Shown here: positions 42,412 to 51,532 of the stretch, one piece after another
Layout: each line of letters opens with the position of its first letter
Position numbering within the stretch: the stretch's first letter is position 1
NCBI GenBank assembly: GCA_016432545.1
Contig: CP066694.1
Coordinates: forward strand, 1,178,001-1,242,000
DNA from: an archaeon
Lineage (GTDB): Archaea > Thermoproteota > Nitrososphaeria > Nitrososphaerales > Gagatemarchaeaceae
DNA: 64,000 bases
Direction of reading: 5' to 3'
Translations under genes and position numbers: made by a program
Notes under the pieces: model-generated
Told to the model about the DNA's origin: nothing
What the model saw: only the letters and a program-made list of their open reading frames with translations
Database searches by the model: none

Positions 42412-42686
42412 TGTCCTCGCCGGGGCAAAAACAGCCCGAGAAGGACCAGGGCGAGAAGAAGGCCATGCGCGAAGCGACACTCAGGATGGCCTTCACCTCC
42501 GAGGCCAGGCAGCGTCTCGCCAATGTGAAGATGGTCAGGCCCGACCTCGCCTCCTCCATAGAAGAGTACGTCATTCAGCTCGCCTCCTCCGGCCGCCTCA
42601 AGAAGGCCGTGGACGACGAACAGGTAAAGCAGATGCTCGCTTCGATGCAGGACAAGAAGCGAGAGATGAAGATCAGGAGGATCTAA
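42411..42686 (+). CDS. PDCD5-family DNA-binding protein
   Basis: A 91-residue PDCD5/TFAR19 relative: [32 protein letters not shown] and [14 protein letters not shown] define the three-helix family. Its cellular role in archaea is uncertain. It is always found in this ribosomal cluster, and it overlaps S19e by one base. Confidence 0.92.
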   Translation: MSSPGQKQPEKDQGEKKAMREATLRMAFTSEARQRLANVKMVRPDLASSIEEYVIQLASSGRLKKAVDDEQVKQMLASMQDKKREMKIRRI

Positions 42687-42688
42687 GC

Positions 42689-42847
42689 ATGGCGCGAGTA
42701 AAGGACACTTCGAAGAAGAACAGGCTCATCAAGGCCGGGAAGCAGTCAAGGTCAGTTCCCACGTGGGTCATCCAGCGGACCAACAGGAGCGTCCGCTCCA
42801 ACCCGAAGCGGCGGAGATGGCGCCAGCGCAAGCTGGGCCTGAAGTGA
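42689..42847 (+). CDS. rpl39e: Large-subunit ribosomal protein L39e
   Basis: A 52-residue, very basic L39e: [20 protein letters not shown], then [19 protein letters not shown], ending GLK. It lines the polypeptide exit tunnel. Two bases after the PDCD5 stop. Confidence 0.95.
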   Translation: MARVKDTSKKNRLIKAGKQSRSVPTWVIQRTNRSVRSNPKRRRWRQRKLGLK

Positions 42848-42853
42848 TAGGGA

Positions 42854-43135
42854 ATGTCTGAGAAATCCGAGCCGCTGACAAGGACGTACAACGTTCCTCT
42901 GGGAGTAGTCTACGAGGCTCCCCCCTACCGCAGGGCCAAGAAGGCGATCATCATCATCCGCGAGTTCACCACCCGCCACATGAAGGCCAAACAGGTAAGC
43001 GTCGACACAAAGGTCAACGAAGTGCTCTGGGCCCGGGGCATCAAGCACCCTCCCAGGCGGATCAGGCTGGAGATGGAGCGGGACGAAGACGGGATAGTCA
43101 CAGTCAAGCTCCCTCCCGAGCCGGACCGAGCGTAG
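42854..43135 (+). CDS. rpl31e: Large-subunit ribosomal protein L31e
   Basis: A 93-residue L31e: RTYNVPLGVVYEAPPYRRAKKAI, then IREFTTRHMKAKQVSVDTKVNEVLWARGIKHPPRRIRL. The sequence is a full-length match to archaeal L31e. It sits at the tunnel exit. It is followed immediately by the eIF6 gene. Confidence 0.95.
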   Translation: MSEKSEPLTRTYNVPLGVVYEAPPYRRAKKAIIIIREFTTRHMKAKQVSVDTKVNEVLWARGIKHPPRRIRLEMERDEDGIVTVKLPPEPDRA

Positions 43136-43136
43136 C

Positions 43137-43802
43137 ATGGGCCTGCACCTGCTAGACATCTACAGAAGCCCCAACATCGGCGTCTACATGAAGGCCAACG
43201 ACCGCCACCTCCTCGTGCCCAAGGGCCTCGCGTCGACAAAGTCCGACAAGCTCTCGGAGCTGCTCGAAGTCTCTGCCGTCCCCACCTCGATCGGAGAGTC
43301 GCGCCTCCTGGGGCCGCTCGTATGCATGAACGGCAACGGAATACTCGTCTCAAGGCTCGCCGAGGGAGAGGAGATTTCTGAGATCAGCGCAGCAACCGGC
43401 CTCAACGTCTCAAAACTCGACTCCAAGTTCACCTCGGTGGGCAACCTGGTCGCAGCCAACGACAAGCGCGCCATCGTCTCCCCGATCCTCGACGGCCGCG
43501 CCGTCTCCCAAGTCAGGGACGTACTCGGGACCGAGGTCGAGCAGGCTCCGATCGGAGAGTACTACCAGGTCGGCTCGCTGGTCGTCGCGACCAACAAGGG
43601 CGCCGCAGTCTACCCCGGGCTAGACGAGGCTGAGGTAACGCGCCTCGGAGGCCTCCTGGGCGTGGACGCCTACCCCACTTCGGTCAACAGGGGGGTCCCC
43701 TACGTCGCATCAGGGGTCGTGGCCAACTCGAAGAACGCGGTGGTCGGGAGCCAGACGACCGGACCTGAACTTGTCTTTATAACGCGGGCACTGAGCGTCT
43801 GA
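43137..43802 (+). CDS. eif6: Translation initiation factor aIF6
   Basis: A 221-residue pentein-fold factor: NIGVYMKANDRHLLVPKGLAS, TSIGESRLLGPLVCMNGNGILVSRL and VNRGVPYVASGVVANSKNAVVG show the internal repeats of IF6. It keeps the large subunit apart from the small one. The usual archaeal L20A (LX) gene is not found between this gene and prefoldin alpha. Confidence 0.95.
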   Translation: MGLHLLDIYRSPNIGVYMKANDRHLLVPKGLASTKSDKLSELLEVSAVPTSIGESRLLGPLVCMNGNGILVSRLAEGEEISEISAATGLNVSKLDSKFTSVGNLVAANDKRAIVSPILDGRAVSQVRDVLGTEVEQAPIGEYYQVGSLVVATNKGAAVYPGLDEAEVTRLGGLLGVDAYPTSVNRGVPYVASGVVANSKNAVVGSQTTGPELVFITRALSV

Positions 43803-43823
43803 AATTCGCCCAGACGATCACTC

Positions 43824-44255
43824 TTGAGCAAGCAGCCCACAGCGGAGGAGACGGTCAACGCCCTGGTCGTTGAGATAAGGGTCCTCGAGGGGACGTTCAA
43901 CGAGCTCTCAGCGCGCCAGAACCTTCTGGAGCGGGCCCTCATCGAGAGCCGCGCCGCCCTTGACGCGATCAAGAACCTCGGCGCCGCGCCGGCCGGGGAG
44001 GTCCTCGTCCAGATCGGAGGCGGAGCGATGCTCAGGTCTCCCCCGCCGGAGACCGGCAAGGTGCTCATCAGCATTGGCTCTGGGGTCGTGGTCGAGAAGC
44101 CCAAAGACGAGGCGACCTCGATACTCGAAGGAAGGACCAGGGACCTGGAAAAGTCGATCATCTCCATCGCCGGCCAGAGGAACGAGATCGCCGAGAGGCT
44201 CAACTCCGACCGGCAGATCCTGAACAACTTCATGGCCCAGCAGAACGAGGAGTAG
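43824..44255 (+). CDS. pfdA: Prefoldin alpha subunit
   Basis: A 143-residue prefoldin alpha: two long coiled-coil helices (VVEIRVLEGTFNELSARQN... and ...LEGRTRDLEKSIISIAGQRNEIAERLNSDRQ) flank a beta-hairpin core (VLVQIGGGAMLRS, VLISIGSGVVVEK). It works with beta as a hexameric chaperone for unfolded proteins. TTG start; 3 bases before the FtsY start. Confidence 0.93.
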   Translation: MSKQPTAEETVNALVVEIRVLEGTFNELSARQNLLERALIESRAALDAIKNLGAAPAGEVLVQIGGGAMLRSPPPETGKVLISIGSGVVVEKPKDEATSILEGRTRDLEKSIISIAGQRNEIAERLNSDRQILNNFMAQQNEE

Positions 44256-44258
44256 CCT

Positions 44259-45164
44259 TTGTTCGAGAGGCTGAAGCAGGCCTTCTCGGCCGTGACCAGC
44301 GCGGTCCGCGAGAAGGAGTTGACCGACGCGCAGTTAGACGAAGTCGCGTTCAACTTCCAGCTCTCCCTGATCGAAAGCGACGTAGCCCAGTCGGTCGCCG
44401 AGGCCCTGACCAAGGAAGTCCAGAAGAGCCTCACCGGGACCAAGGTCGACCGATCCGCCGACCCCTCAGAAGTCGTCGGCGAAAGGCTCTCCACCGTCCT
44501 CGAGGCTGCCTTCTCGAAGGCCGGCGCCGTCGACCTGGTCCAGAACGTAGCCGAGAAGAAGAAGTCCGGCGAGCCCTACTCTGTCCTGTTCCTCGGGATC
44601 AACGGGGTCGGCAAGACCACGACGATCGCCAAGGTCGCGAGCTTCCTCAGGAAGAAGGGCCTCAGCGTGGCCCTGGCCGCGGGCGACACCCACAGGGCGG
44701 GCGCCATCGAACAACTGACCGAACACGCTGACAGGCTCGACGTCAAGGTCGTCTCCCAGCGCTATGGGGCGGACCCTGCCGCAGTCGGGAGGGACGGCAT
44801 CCTCTACGCCAAAGCCCACCACATCGACTGTCTCCTCATCGACTCCGCCGGACGGATGCAGACCAACCAGAACCTGATGGAGGAGATGGCCAAGATAGTA
44901 AGGGTGGTAAGACCCGACCTCAAGGTCTTCGTAGCCGACGCCCTGACCGGCAACGACGCGGTCTCCCAGGCAGAGCTCTTCAACAAGCACGTCGGGTTCG
45001 ACGGCGCGGTCCTAACCAAGGCCGATGCGGACGTCCGGGGAGGAGCGGCGCTCTCCATAGTCTACTCCACCGGCAAGCCTGTGATGTTCCTTGGAGTCGG
45101 GCAGGCCTACGAGGACCTCGTCCCCTTCGACACACCCAAGTTTCTCTCCTCGCTGCTGAAGTGA
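44259..45164 (+). CDS. ftsY: Signal recognition particle receptor FtsY
   Basis: A 301-residue SRP receptor GTPase of the NG type: GINGVGKTTTIAKVA (G1), GDTHRAGAIEQL, DSAGRMQTNQNLMEEM (G3), LTKADADVRGGAALSI (G4) and GVGQAYEDLVPFD (G5/closing loop). It binds SRP54 at the membrane to deliver ribosomes. No acidic A domain is seen, as is common in archaea. TTG start. Confidence 0.95.
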   Translation: MFERLKQAFSAVTSAVREKELTDAQLDEVAFNFQLSLIESDVAQSVAEALTKEVQKSLTGTKVDRSADPSEVVGERLSTVLEAAFSKAGAVDLVQNVAEKKKSGEPYSVLFLGINGVGKTTTIAKVASFLRKKGLSVALAAGDTHRAGAIEQLTEHADRLDVKVVSQRYGADPAAVGRDGILYAKAHHIDCLLIDSAGRMQTNQNLMEEMAKIVRVVRPDLKVFVADALTGNDAVSQAELFNKHVGFDGAVLTKADADVRGGAALSIVYSTGKPVMFLGVGQAYEDLVPFDTPKFLSSLLK

Positions 45165-45165
45165 C

Positions 45166-45939
45166 CTAGTCGGGACCCAGGACGTCCCTCGGGTGCCTGC
45201 CCTTGGCCCTGTCCGCCTCCGCCGGGTCGACAGTCACTGTCACGAACGGCGACTCTTCATTGGTGAGCCCCAGCACGTCCCCGTCCGGGCCCACGACCCA
45301 TCCGCGCCCTCCGAACTCCGCCTCTCCCCTCTTGCCCGTCCTGTTCGAGGACAGGCAGAAGGCCCCCGATACGATCGCCGCCGCCTTCCCTCCGGTGACC
45401 CACTTCTCCACGCTCCCCCGCCCTGTCGCCCTCGGCACAGCGATCATCTGGACCCCCTGCTTCCCATACTCCCTCGCCTTCGTGAGGGCCCAGAGGTCGC
45501 TGCAGATCATCAGCCCCATCTTCGCGCCGCCCTCCTCGAACGGCCTGAACGTCCTGTCGCCCCTCTGATACCACCTGGCCTCGTAATACCCGGCCTCGTC
45601 GGGGAGGTAGCTCTTGACGTGGACCGCTTTGGTTTCACCGTCCTTCCTCCAGGCGAACCCCTCGTTGAGCCTGAGCCCTCCCCTGTCGACCGGCCTCGAG
45701 CCCAGCACAATGCCCACTCCCAACTCTGGAAGCCTTCCGACCCACTTCTGATGCGACTCGACGGCACGGCCCCAGACTCCGGCGTCGTACTTCGGCTCCG
45801 CGCAGAACCACGAATCGAACGGCATCTCCGGTAGCAGGACCAGGTCGCTCTGCGCCGCCTTCACGTGCTCCCTAAGCCGTCCCCACTCCTGCGAAAACAG
45901 GTCTCGGTCGTCGCTCATCTGCGTGACCGTCATCTTCAT
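45166..45939 (-). CDS. Carbon-nitrogen hydrolase (nitrilase superfamily)
   Basis: A 257-residue member with Glu in LLPEMPFDSW, Lys in VHVKSYLPDE and Cys in LMICSDLWAL (Glu-Lys-Cys triad). It is distinct in sequence from the nitrilase at 23361. Its gene ends two bases after FtsY's and faces the ACT protein gene. Substrate unknown. Confidence 0.9.
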   Translation of the reverse strand: MKMTVTQMSDDRDLFSQEWGRLREHVKAAQSDLVLLPEMPFDSWFCAEPKYDAGVWGRAVESHQKWVGRLPELGVGIVLGSRPVDRGGLRLNEGFAWRKDGETKAVHVKSYLPDEAGYYEARWYQRGDRTFRPFEEGGAKMGLMICSDLWALTKAREYGKQGVQMIAVPRATGRGSVEKWVTGGKAAAIVSGAFCLSSNRTGKRGEAEFGGRGWVVGPDGDVLGLTNEESPFVTVTVDPAEADRAKGRHPRDVLGPD

Positions 45940-45984
45940 CGTCTGTCCATCCCTGCCTCTCCTGCCACTTCTTATCGGTGAGCC

Positions 45985-46719
45985 CTACCTGTCGTGCCCG
46001 TCCCCGAGCTTCCTCTGCTCCTCCACGACAAGCTCCGTAAGGGCCTCGAAGGCCTTCCCGGCGTCCTTCATCCTGACCACGAGGATCGTGTCGGTGTAGC
46101 AGGAGACTGTGTCCTCCACGTTCACGTGGCGCCTCGAGAGCTGGTCGTAGAACGCGCTGATGCATCCAGGAGTGGCAATGATCTCCTTGGGGCTGTGGAC
46201 CGTTATCGCCGCGCACTCCTCCCCCTCCTCGAGGAGCTCCCCGCCGCCCATCGCCCTCTTCACCTTCTTGTGGAGCCTCTGGTCGAAGATCAGAGTGATC
46301 GAGGAGAGCGACTCGGAGACCTGGATGAACTCCTCCTGGTGCTCAGCCAGCAGGGCGCTCACCGCCTGGAGCGTCCTCCTCGTCTTCTCGACCGAGAGCC
46401 TCGAAACGTGCGTCCGGACGCTGACCACGCTGCCCGCGATCACGCTCCCCACCTGCCCCGTGACGCTCGAGTAAGAACCCCTGAGCCGCTTGAGGGCCGT
46501 GATCACGCTCTGCTCGCTCACCTCCCTGGGCTTCCTCCCAGTCTTTGCGGCGACCTTGGGGGCGAGCATCCTGGCGAGCTTGCTGAGGTTCGCATAGTCC
46601 CGGGCTATCGCGTCCTGGACTGAAAAGTCGAAGTCCACCTCGTCCCTCACGGCTCCCGTCACGGAGCCCTTGACCGATTTCAGGTCACGACGAGCCAATT
46701 TTGGGTCAATCAAGGCCAA
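45985..46719 (-). CDS. ACT-domain protein next to argG, possible amino-acid sensor
   Basis: A 244-residue protein. A helical N-terminal half (VITALKRLRGSYSSVTGQVGSVIAGSV) is followed by two ACT-like units: SSITLIFDQRLHKKVKRAMG, then AAITVHSPKEIIATPGCISAFYDQLSRRHVNVEDTV, and TILVVRMKDAGKAFEALTEL. The C-terminal half resembles that of the cyclase at 30333. It is divergent from argG over a short shared promoter region, so it may sense arginine or lysine; that is inferred. Start TTG 46719 or further down. Confidence 0.7.
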   Translation of the reverse strand: MALIDPKLARRDLKSVKGSVTGAVRDEVDFDFSVQDAIARDYANLSKLARMLAPKVAAKTGRKPREVSEQSVITALKRLRGSYSSVTGQVGSVIAGSVVSVRTHVSRLSVEKTRRTLQAVSALLAEHQEEFIQVSESLSSITLIFDQRLHKKVKRAMGGGELLEEGEECAAITVHSPKEIIATPGCISAFYDQLSRRHVNVEDTVSCYTDTILVVRMKDAGKAFEALTELVVEEQRKLGDGHDR

Positions 46720-46721
46720 AA

Positions 46722-46731
46722 TCTATAAAAG
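46722..46731 (+). promoter_or_regulatory. TATA box of the arg/lys operon
   Basis: TCTATAAAAG centred about 32 bases before the TTG start of argG (46759). The distance fits a leaderless mRNA. The region is also just upstream of the divergent ACT-protein gene. Confidence 0.75.
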
Positions 46732-46758
46732 CATTTCCCACGCGCAGAATCTAGAAAT

Positions 46759-48003
46759 TTGCGCAGGGCCGTTGTTCTCGCCTTCTCAGGCGGACTAGAC
46801 ACTTCAGTTTGCGTCAAGTGGCTCCAAGAGAAGTACGACTCCGATGTCGTGACCCTCACCCTTGACCTCGGCCAGAGGGACGACCTCGACGAAGTCGAGC
46901 GGAGGTCTAGGGAGATCGGCGCCAAGGAACACTACACCCTCGACGCCAGGGACGAGTTCGTCAACGACTACGTCTTTCCCTCTATCCTCGCCAACTCCCT
47001 GTATCAGGGAAAGTACCCGCTGAGCACGGCGCTGGGAAGGCCCCTGATCGCCAAGAAGCTCGTGGAGGTGGCCCACAAGGTCGGAGCCACGGCCGTGGCC
47101 CACGGCTGCACCGGCAAGGGCAACGACCAGGTCCGGATAGACGTCACCGTGAGGGCCCTCGACCCCGCCCTGGAGGTGATCGCCCCAGTCAGGGAGTGGA
47201 ACATGAGCAGAGACCAGGAGATCGAATACGCCAAGGAGCGCGGACTCCCGGTCAAGGCCTCAAAGTCAATCTACAGCGTCGACCAGAACCTCTGGGGGAG
47301 GTCAGTCGAGAGCGGGCCCCTGGAGAACCCCGAACAGGAGCCCCCCGAGGAGGCCTTCGAGTGGACCGCATCTCCCGAAGAGGCCCCCAACACCCCCGCC
47401 TACCTCGAGCTCGGGTTCAGGGAAGGCTTGCCGGTCAAGGTCAACGGCAAACCCATGCCCCCGCTGGAGCTGATCGCCTGCGTCAACGAGCTTGCCGGGA
47501 CCCACGGAGTCGGGCGCATCGACCACATCGAAGACCGCCTCGTGGGGATCAAGTCGCGCGAAGTCTACGAATGCCCAGCCGCCTCGGTCGTCATCGAGGC
47601 GCACAGGGACCTTGAGAAGCTCGTCCTGACCCGCCACGAGCTCGACTTCAAGGCTCAGGTGGAGAGAGAGTGGGCTTGGCTCGTCTACTCGGGCCTCTGG
47701 CTCGAGCCCCTCCGCCTCGCGCTTGACAGATTCATCGCGGCGACCCAGCACAGGGTGACCGGGTCGGTGAAGGTGAAGCTCTTCAAGGGCTCCGCCCGCG
47801 TCGTCGGGCGCTCCTCCGACTATTCCATCTACGACGCGTCCGTCTCCACTTACAACCGCGGCTCCACCTTCGACCAGAGGAGCGCGGTCGGATTCATCGA
47901 ACTCTGGGGGCTCCAGTCGAGGGCGGCCGCGAGCCTCGCTTCTAGCGCCGAGGAAAAACGAGCAAATGGACATCCGAGGGCCAAGGCTAAGGAAGCAGAG
48001 TGA
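46759..48003 (+). CDS. argG: Argininosuccinate synthase
   Basis: A 414-residue ArgG, joining citrulline and aspartate with ATP. VVLAFSGGLDTSV is the PP-loop, then TLTLDLGQRDDL, AVAHGCTGKGNDQVR, VKASKSIYSVDQNLWGRSVE and KVKLFKGSARVVGRSS are the family motifs. TTG start follows a TATA box. Its end overlaps argH by 38 bases. Confidence 0.96.
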   Translation: MRRAVVLAFSGGLDTSVCVKWLQEKYDSDVVTLTLDLGQRDDLDEVERRSREIGAKEHYTLDARDEFVNDYVFPSILANSLYQGKYPLSTALGRPLIAKKLVEVAHKVGATAVAHGCTGKGNDQVRIDVTVRALDPALEVIAPVREWNMSRDQEIEYAKERGLPVKASKSIYSVDQNLWGRSVESGPLENPEQEPPEEAFEWTASPEEAPNTPAYLELGFREGLPVKVNGKPMPPLELIACVNELAGTHGVGRIDHIEDRLVGIKSREVYECPAASVVIEAHRDLEKLVLTRHELDFKAQVEREWAWLVYSGLWLEPLRLALDRFIAATQHRVTGSVKVKLFKGSARVVGRSSDYSIYDASVSTYNRGSTFDQRSAVGFIELWGLQSRAAASLASSAEEKRANGHPRAKAKEAE

Positions 48004-49447
48004 CGAGGCCCTCGCGTTCACCTCCTCGAGCACCTCCGACTCGAGGATCGCGCGCCACGTCATCAGGATCAACCTGGCCCACATGCTCGCATTGATCACC
48101 TCACGCGAAGTCAGCACGGGTACAGGCTCCGCCTGCGTAGGCTTCCTTCTGAAAGCATCTCCGGAGCCCAAGCCCGGCCGGCTCTCCGAGGACTTCCACC
48201 AGCAGCTCGAGCAGCAGGCAGTCGACGAACTCGGGACACGGACCGCAGGCTTCCTCAACTACGGCAAGAGCCGCAACGACCAGGTCGCGACCGCAATCCG
48301 GATGGAACTGAGGGAGCGCATCCTGGACCTCGCGGGGGCCCTCCGGTCTCTCCAGCGGTCTTGCCTGGGCGTCGCCTCAAAGTACGGGGCCTCCCTCGTC
48401 CCGGGCTACACGCACCTGCAGAGGGCCCAGCCCTTGACCGTCGCGCACCACTTCCTCGCCCACTTCGACGCTTTCCAGCGCGACGTCGATCGCCTCCTCC
48501 AGCTCTACGAGCGCGCGAACCTCTCCCCGATGGGCTCCGCTGCCCTCGCGGGCACCAGCGCCCGTCTGGACCGGAGCAAGGTCGCTTCCTCGCTGGGGTT
48601 CTCGGGTGTCGTCAGGAACTCCATCGACGCGGTCTCCTCAAGGGACCTCTCCGTCGAGGCGCTCTCCTGCGCCACGATTGCGCTCCTCGACGCAGCGAGG
48701 CTGGCAGAAGAGCAGATACTCTGGAGCTCCAAAGAATTCGGCTTCGCCGAGCTGGACGACGCCTACTCGGCCTCGAGCAGCATCATGCCACAGAAGAAGA
48801 ACCCTGTCGTCGCCGAGATGGTCCGCGCCAAGTCCGGCTCGGTCCTGGGCAGCCTCGTCTCCGTCTGCGCGATCCTGAAGGCCCTCCCGTATTCTTACAA
48901 CCTCGACCTCCAGGAGGCCACGCCCCACCTCTGGCAGGGCTTCGACGACGCAGTCGGCTCCGTCACCGCTCTCTCCGGGTCCGTGTCGACCATGGTCCTG
49001 AGCACCAGGAAGATGACAAAAGCGGTCCAGGAGGACGACTCGACAGCGGTGGCCCTCGCCAACTTCTTGTCAAAGCGGGGCCTCTCCTTCAGGGAGGCTC
49101 ACTCCGTCGTGGGGGAACTCGTCAAGATCTCGACAACCGAAGGGACCTCCCTGGCCGAGGCGACAGCGGCCCACCTCCCAAAGGCTTCCAAGAGGTTCGG
49201 CAGGAGCCTCTCAGTCGACCTCAAGACTGCGAAGGAGATCCTCGACCCAAAGTCGTTCCTCTCCGAGATCAAGACGGCGGGCGGGAGCAACCCCGCACGC
49301 ATCAGGGAAGACCTCGCGGAGCGCAACAGAGACCTGGCGGCCAGCGGAGCCGCGCTCTTGAAGCTGCGCTCCTCGCTCAGGGCCTCCGAGAAGAGGCTGC
49401 TGGGGCGCGCATCGGGCCTGGCCCTGGAGGTGAAACCTGAAAATTGA
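47966..49447 (+). CDS. argH: Argininosuccinate lyase
   Basis: A 493-residue ArgH, cleaving argininosuccinate to arginine and fumarate. GKSRNDQVATAIRM and GSSIMPQKKNPVVAEM motifs (here ASSSIMPQKKNP, catalytic Ser loop) are clear, with the HLQRAQPLTVAHHF motif. The N-terminus is shorter than in bacteria. It overlaps argG by 38 bases and lysW1 by four. Confidence 0.95.
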   Translation: MDIRGPRLRKQSDEALAFTSSSTSDSRIARHVIRINLAHMLALITSREVSTGTGSACVGFLLKASPEPKPGRLSEDFHQQLEQQAVDELGTRTAGFLNYGKSRNDQVATAIRMELRERILDLAGALRSLQRSCLGVASKYGASLVPGYTHLQRAQPLTVAHHFLAHFDAFQRDVDRLLQLYERANLSPMGSAALAGTSARLDRSKVASSLGFSGVVRNSIDAVSSRDLSVEALSCATIALLDAARLAEEQILWSSKEFGFAELDDAYSASSSIMPQKKNPVVAEMVRAKSGSVLGSLVSVCAILKALPYSYNLDLQEATPHLWQGFDDAVGSVTALSGSVSTMVLSTRKMTKAVQEDDSTAVALANFLSKRGLSFREAHSVVGELVKISTTEGTSLAEATAAHLPKASKRFGRSLSVDLKTAKEILDPKSFLSEIKTAGGSNPARIREDLAERNRDLAASGAALLKLRSSLRASEKRLLGRASGLALEVKPEN

Positions 49448-49617
49448 ACACTGACTGCGGCGAATGCGGAGCCGGAATCTCCGTTCCGGAGGACGCGATC
49501 GTGGGAGAGATATTCTCATGCAAGGACTGCTCCTCCGAGTACGAAGTCGCCGAAATCTCAAACGGCAGGGTCCTGCTGAAGCCCGCCGAGCAGGTCGGGG
49601 AGGACTGGGGAGAGTAG
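49444..49617 (+). CDS. lysW: LysW-type amino-group carrier protein, copy 1
   Basis: A 57-residue carrier: CGECGAG near the start and CKDC at 26-29 make the zinc site, and the chain ends EQVGEDWGE, the EDWGE tail whose terminal Glu is joined to the amino acid being made. It overlaps the argH stop by four bases (TTGA). Translation also couples to the ligase gene: its stop overlaps the next GTG (TAGTG). Confidence 0.95.
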   Translation: MNTDCGECGAGISVPEDAIVGEIFSCKDCSSEYEVAEISNGRVLLKPAEQVGEDWGE

Positions 49618-50465
49618 TGCAGCTCTCCATCGCCTTCGACCGACTGCGCTGGGAGGAGAAGGCCCTCAAGGAGGCAGCCGACAAGGCCGGCCTCCAGGCC
49701 TCGCTGGTGGATGTCAAGGGACTCGTCTTCGAGCTGCCCAAGAAGCACCCCGAGCTGGGCGACGTGGTCCTCCAGCGCTGCATCAGCCACTACCGCTCCC
49801 TCGTCCTCTCGAGGACCCTTGAGGGGGCCGGCCTGACCGTCGTGAACAGGCACGAGGTAGCGGAGGTCTGCAGCAACAAGCTAGCGACGAGCATCGCACT
49901 CCTGCGGGCCGGGATACCCACGCCAAAGACCCTCGTGGCTCTCTCTTCAGAGACCGTGGAGAAGGCCGCCGAGGAGCTGGGGTACCCGCTGGTCCTGAAG
50001 CCTTTCAGCGGGAGCTGGGGACGCATGGTCACCATCGTCAGGGACCCTGAAACTCTCCAGTCGCTCCTCGAGTACAAGGAGGAGCTCTCGAACCCCCTCG
50101 AGCAGATGCACTACCTGCAGAAGTACGTGGAAAGGCCCCCACGCGACATCCGTGCGATAGTCGCAGGTGACGAGCTCGTCGCCAGCGTCCGCAGGTACGC
50201 CCCTCAGGGCGAGTGGAGGACGAACGTGGCACGGGGAGGGACGACCGAGGCCTTCACCCCTGAGCCCGAGCTCCGCGAGATGGTCATGAAGGCGAGCGAA
50301 GCAGTAGGAGGAGGCGTCCTAGGAGTAGACGCCATGGAGTCGCCCGAAGGCTACATGGTCCACGAAGTCAACAACACCGTAGAGTTCAAGGGGGCACAGT
50401 CAGCGGTCTCCGCAGACATCTCTGCCCGGATCATCGACTACGTCTCCAAGGTGGGTAAGCGATAG
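49617..50465 (+). CDS. argX: LysW-amino acid ligase, copy 1 (probably ArgX, glutamate)
   Basis: A 282-residue ATP-grasp ligase that couples the carrier's last Glu to the amino group of glutamate or alpha-aminoadipate. AFDRLRWEEKAL starts the chain; VLKPFSGSWGR, DIRAIVAGDELVAS, WRTNVARGG and VHEVNNTVEFKGAQSA are motifs. Its adaptation loop differs from Thermus LysX (which reads like copy 2), and it follows argGH and precedes argC, so glutamate use is inferred. GTG start overlaps the carrier gene's stop. Confidence 0.88.
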   Translation: MQLSIAFDRLRWEEKALKEAADKAGLQASLVDVKGLVFELPKKHPELGDVVLQRCISHYRSLVLSRTLEGAGLTVVNRHEVAEVCSNKLATSIALLRAGIPTPKTLVALSSETVEKAAEELGYPLVLKPFSGSWGRMVTIVRDPETLQSLLEYKEELSNPLEQMHYLQKYVERPPRDIRAIVAGDELVASVRRYAPQGEWRTNVARGGTTEAFTPEPELREMVMKASEAVGGGVLGVDAMESPEGYMVHEVNNTVEFKGAQSAVSADISARIIDYVSKVGKR

Positions 50466-50466
50466 G

Positions 50467-51528
50467 TTGGTCCGCGTCGGGATTCTCGCCGCTTCCGGAT
50501 ACATCGGGGGAGAGCTCCTCAGGCTCCTCCTCCAACACCCAGGTGCCGAGGTCAAGGTCGCGACCTCGAGGAAGTACGCAGGCGAATACCTCTTCAGGGT
50601 CCACCCCAACCTGCGGGGCGTCACCGAACTCCAGTTCTCGGCCCTCGACCCCTCCAAGATTGCAGACTCTGTCGACGTCGTCTTCGCGGCCCTTCCCCAC
50701 GGCGAGTCCGTCAAGGTCCTCCCGCAGCTCGCAGAGACCGGGCTCAAGGTCATCGACCTGAGCGCAGACTTCCGCCTCAGGGACGGCGGCCTCTATCCGG
50801 CATGGTACGGGTACGAACATCCCCGCCCCGACCTCCTGGAGGCCTTCGTCTTCTCGGTGCCCGAGCTCAACCGCGACCAGGTCAGAGGTGCCCGGCTCGT
50901 CTCCTCCCCCGGCTGCATGGCGATAACCACTATACTCGCCCTGGCCCCGCTCCTCAGAGAAAAGTCCCTGGGTATCGACCCTGAGAGGATAGTAGTCGAC
51001 GCGAAGATCGGATCTTCCGGGGCTGGCGGCAAGCCCTCCATCTCCACCCACTTCTCCGAAAGGTTCAACGTGGTCAGGCCCTACAAGCCCGCAGGCCATC
51101 GCCACTCCGCAGAGATAGAGCAGGTCCTCTCCGCCGAGGCGGGGACCCCTGTCAAGGTCTCCATGTCGGCCCACGCCGTGAACATGGTCAGGGGGATCCT
51201 CAGCACTTCCCACCTCTTCACCTCCGCCGAGGTAAAGCCCCTCGACGTATGGAAGGCCTACCGGAGCGCGTACTCCGGCTCGTACTTCATCCGCCTCGTC
51301 AGGGACAAACAGGGGCCCTTCCGCCTCCCTGACCCCAAGGTAGTGATCGGCTCCAACTTCTGCGACATCGGCTTTGAGATCGAGGAGCGCACCAAGAGGA
51401 TAGTCACACTCTCTGCGACTGACAACCTGATCAAGGGCGCAGCCGGCAACGCGGTCCAATCGATGAACCTGATGCTCGGGCTCGACGAAAAGACAGGGCT
51501 CGCCATGGCGCCCCTCCACCCGGTGTAG
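50467..51528 (+). CDS. argC: [LysW]-glutamyl/aminoadipyl phosphate reductase
   Basis: A 353-residue ArgC/LysY NADPH dehydrogenase: VGILAASGYIGGELLRLL (Rossmann loop), VSSPGCMAITTILALAPL (catalytic Cys) and GSSGAGGKPS, with PAGHRHSAEIEQVL. It reduces the carrier-bound acyl phosphate. TTG start, two bases after the ligase stop. Family-length. Likely shared by both pathways. Confidence 0.92.
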   Translation: MVRVGILAASGYIGGELLRLLLQHPGAEVKVATSRKYAGEYLFRVHPNLRGVTELQFSALDPSKIADSVDVVFAALPHGESVKVLPQLAETGLKVIDLSADFRLRDGGLYPAWYGYEHPRPDLLEAFVFSVPELNRDQVRGARLVSSPGCMAITTILALAPLLREKSLGIDPERIVVDAKIGSSGAGGKPSISTHFSERFNVVRPYKPAGHRHSAEIEQVLSAEAGTPVKVSMSAHAVNMVRGILSTSHLFTSAEVKPLDVWKAYRSAYSGSYFIRLVRDKQGPFRLPDPKVVIGSNFCDIGFEIEERTKRIVTLSATDNLIKGAAGNAVQSMNLMLGLDEKTGLAMAPLHPV

Positions 51529-51532
51529 CAGG

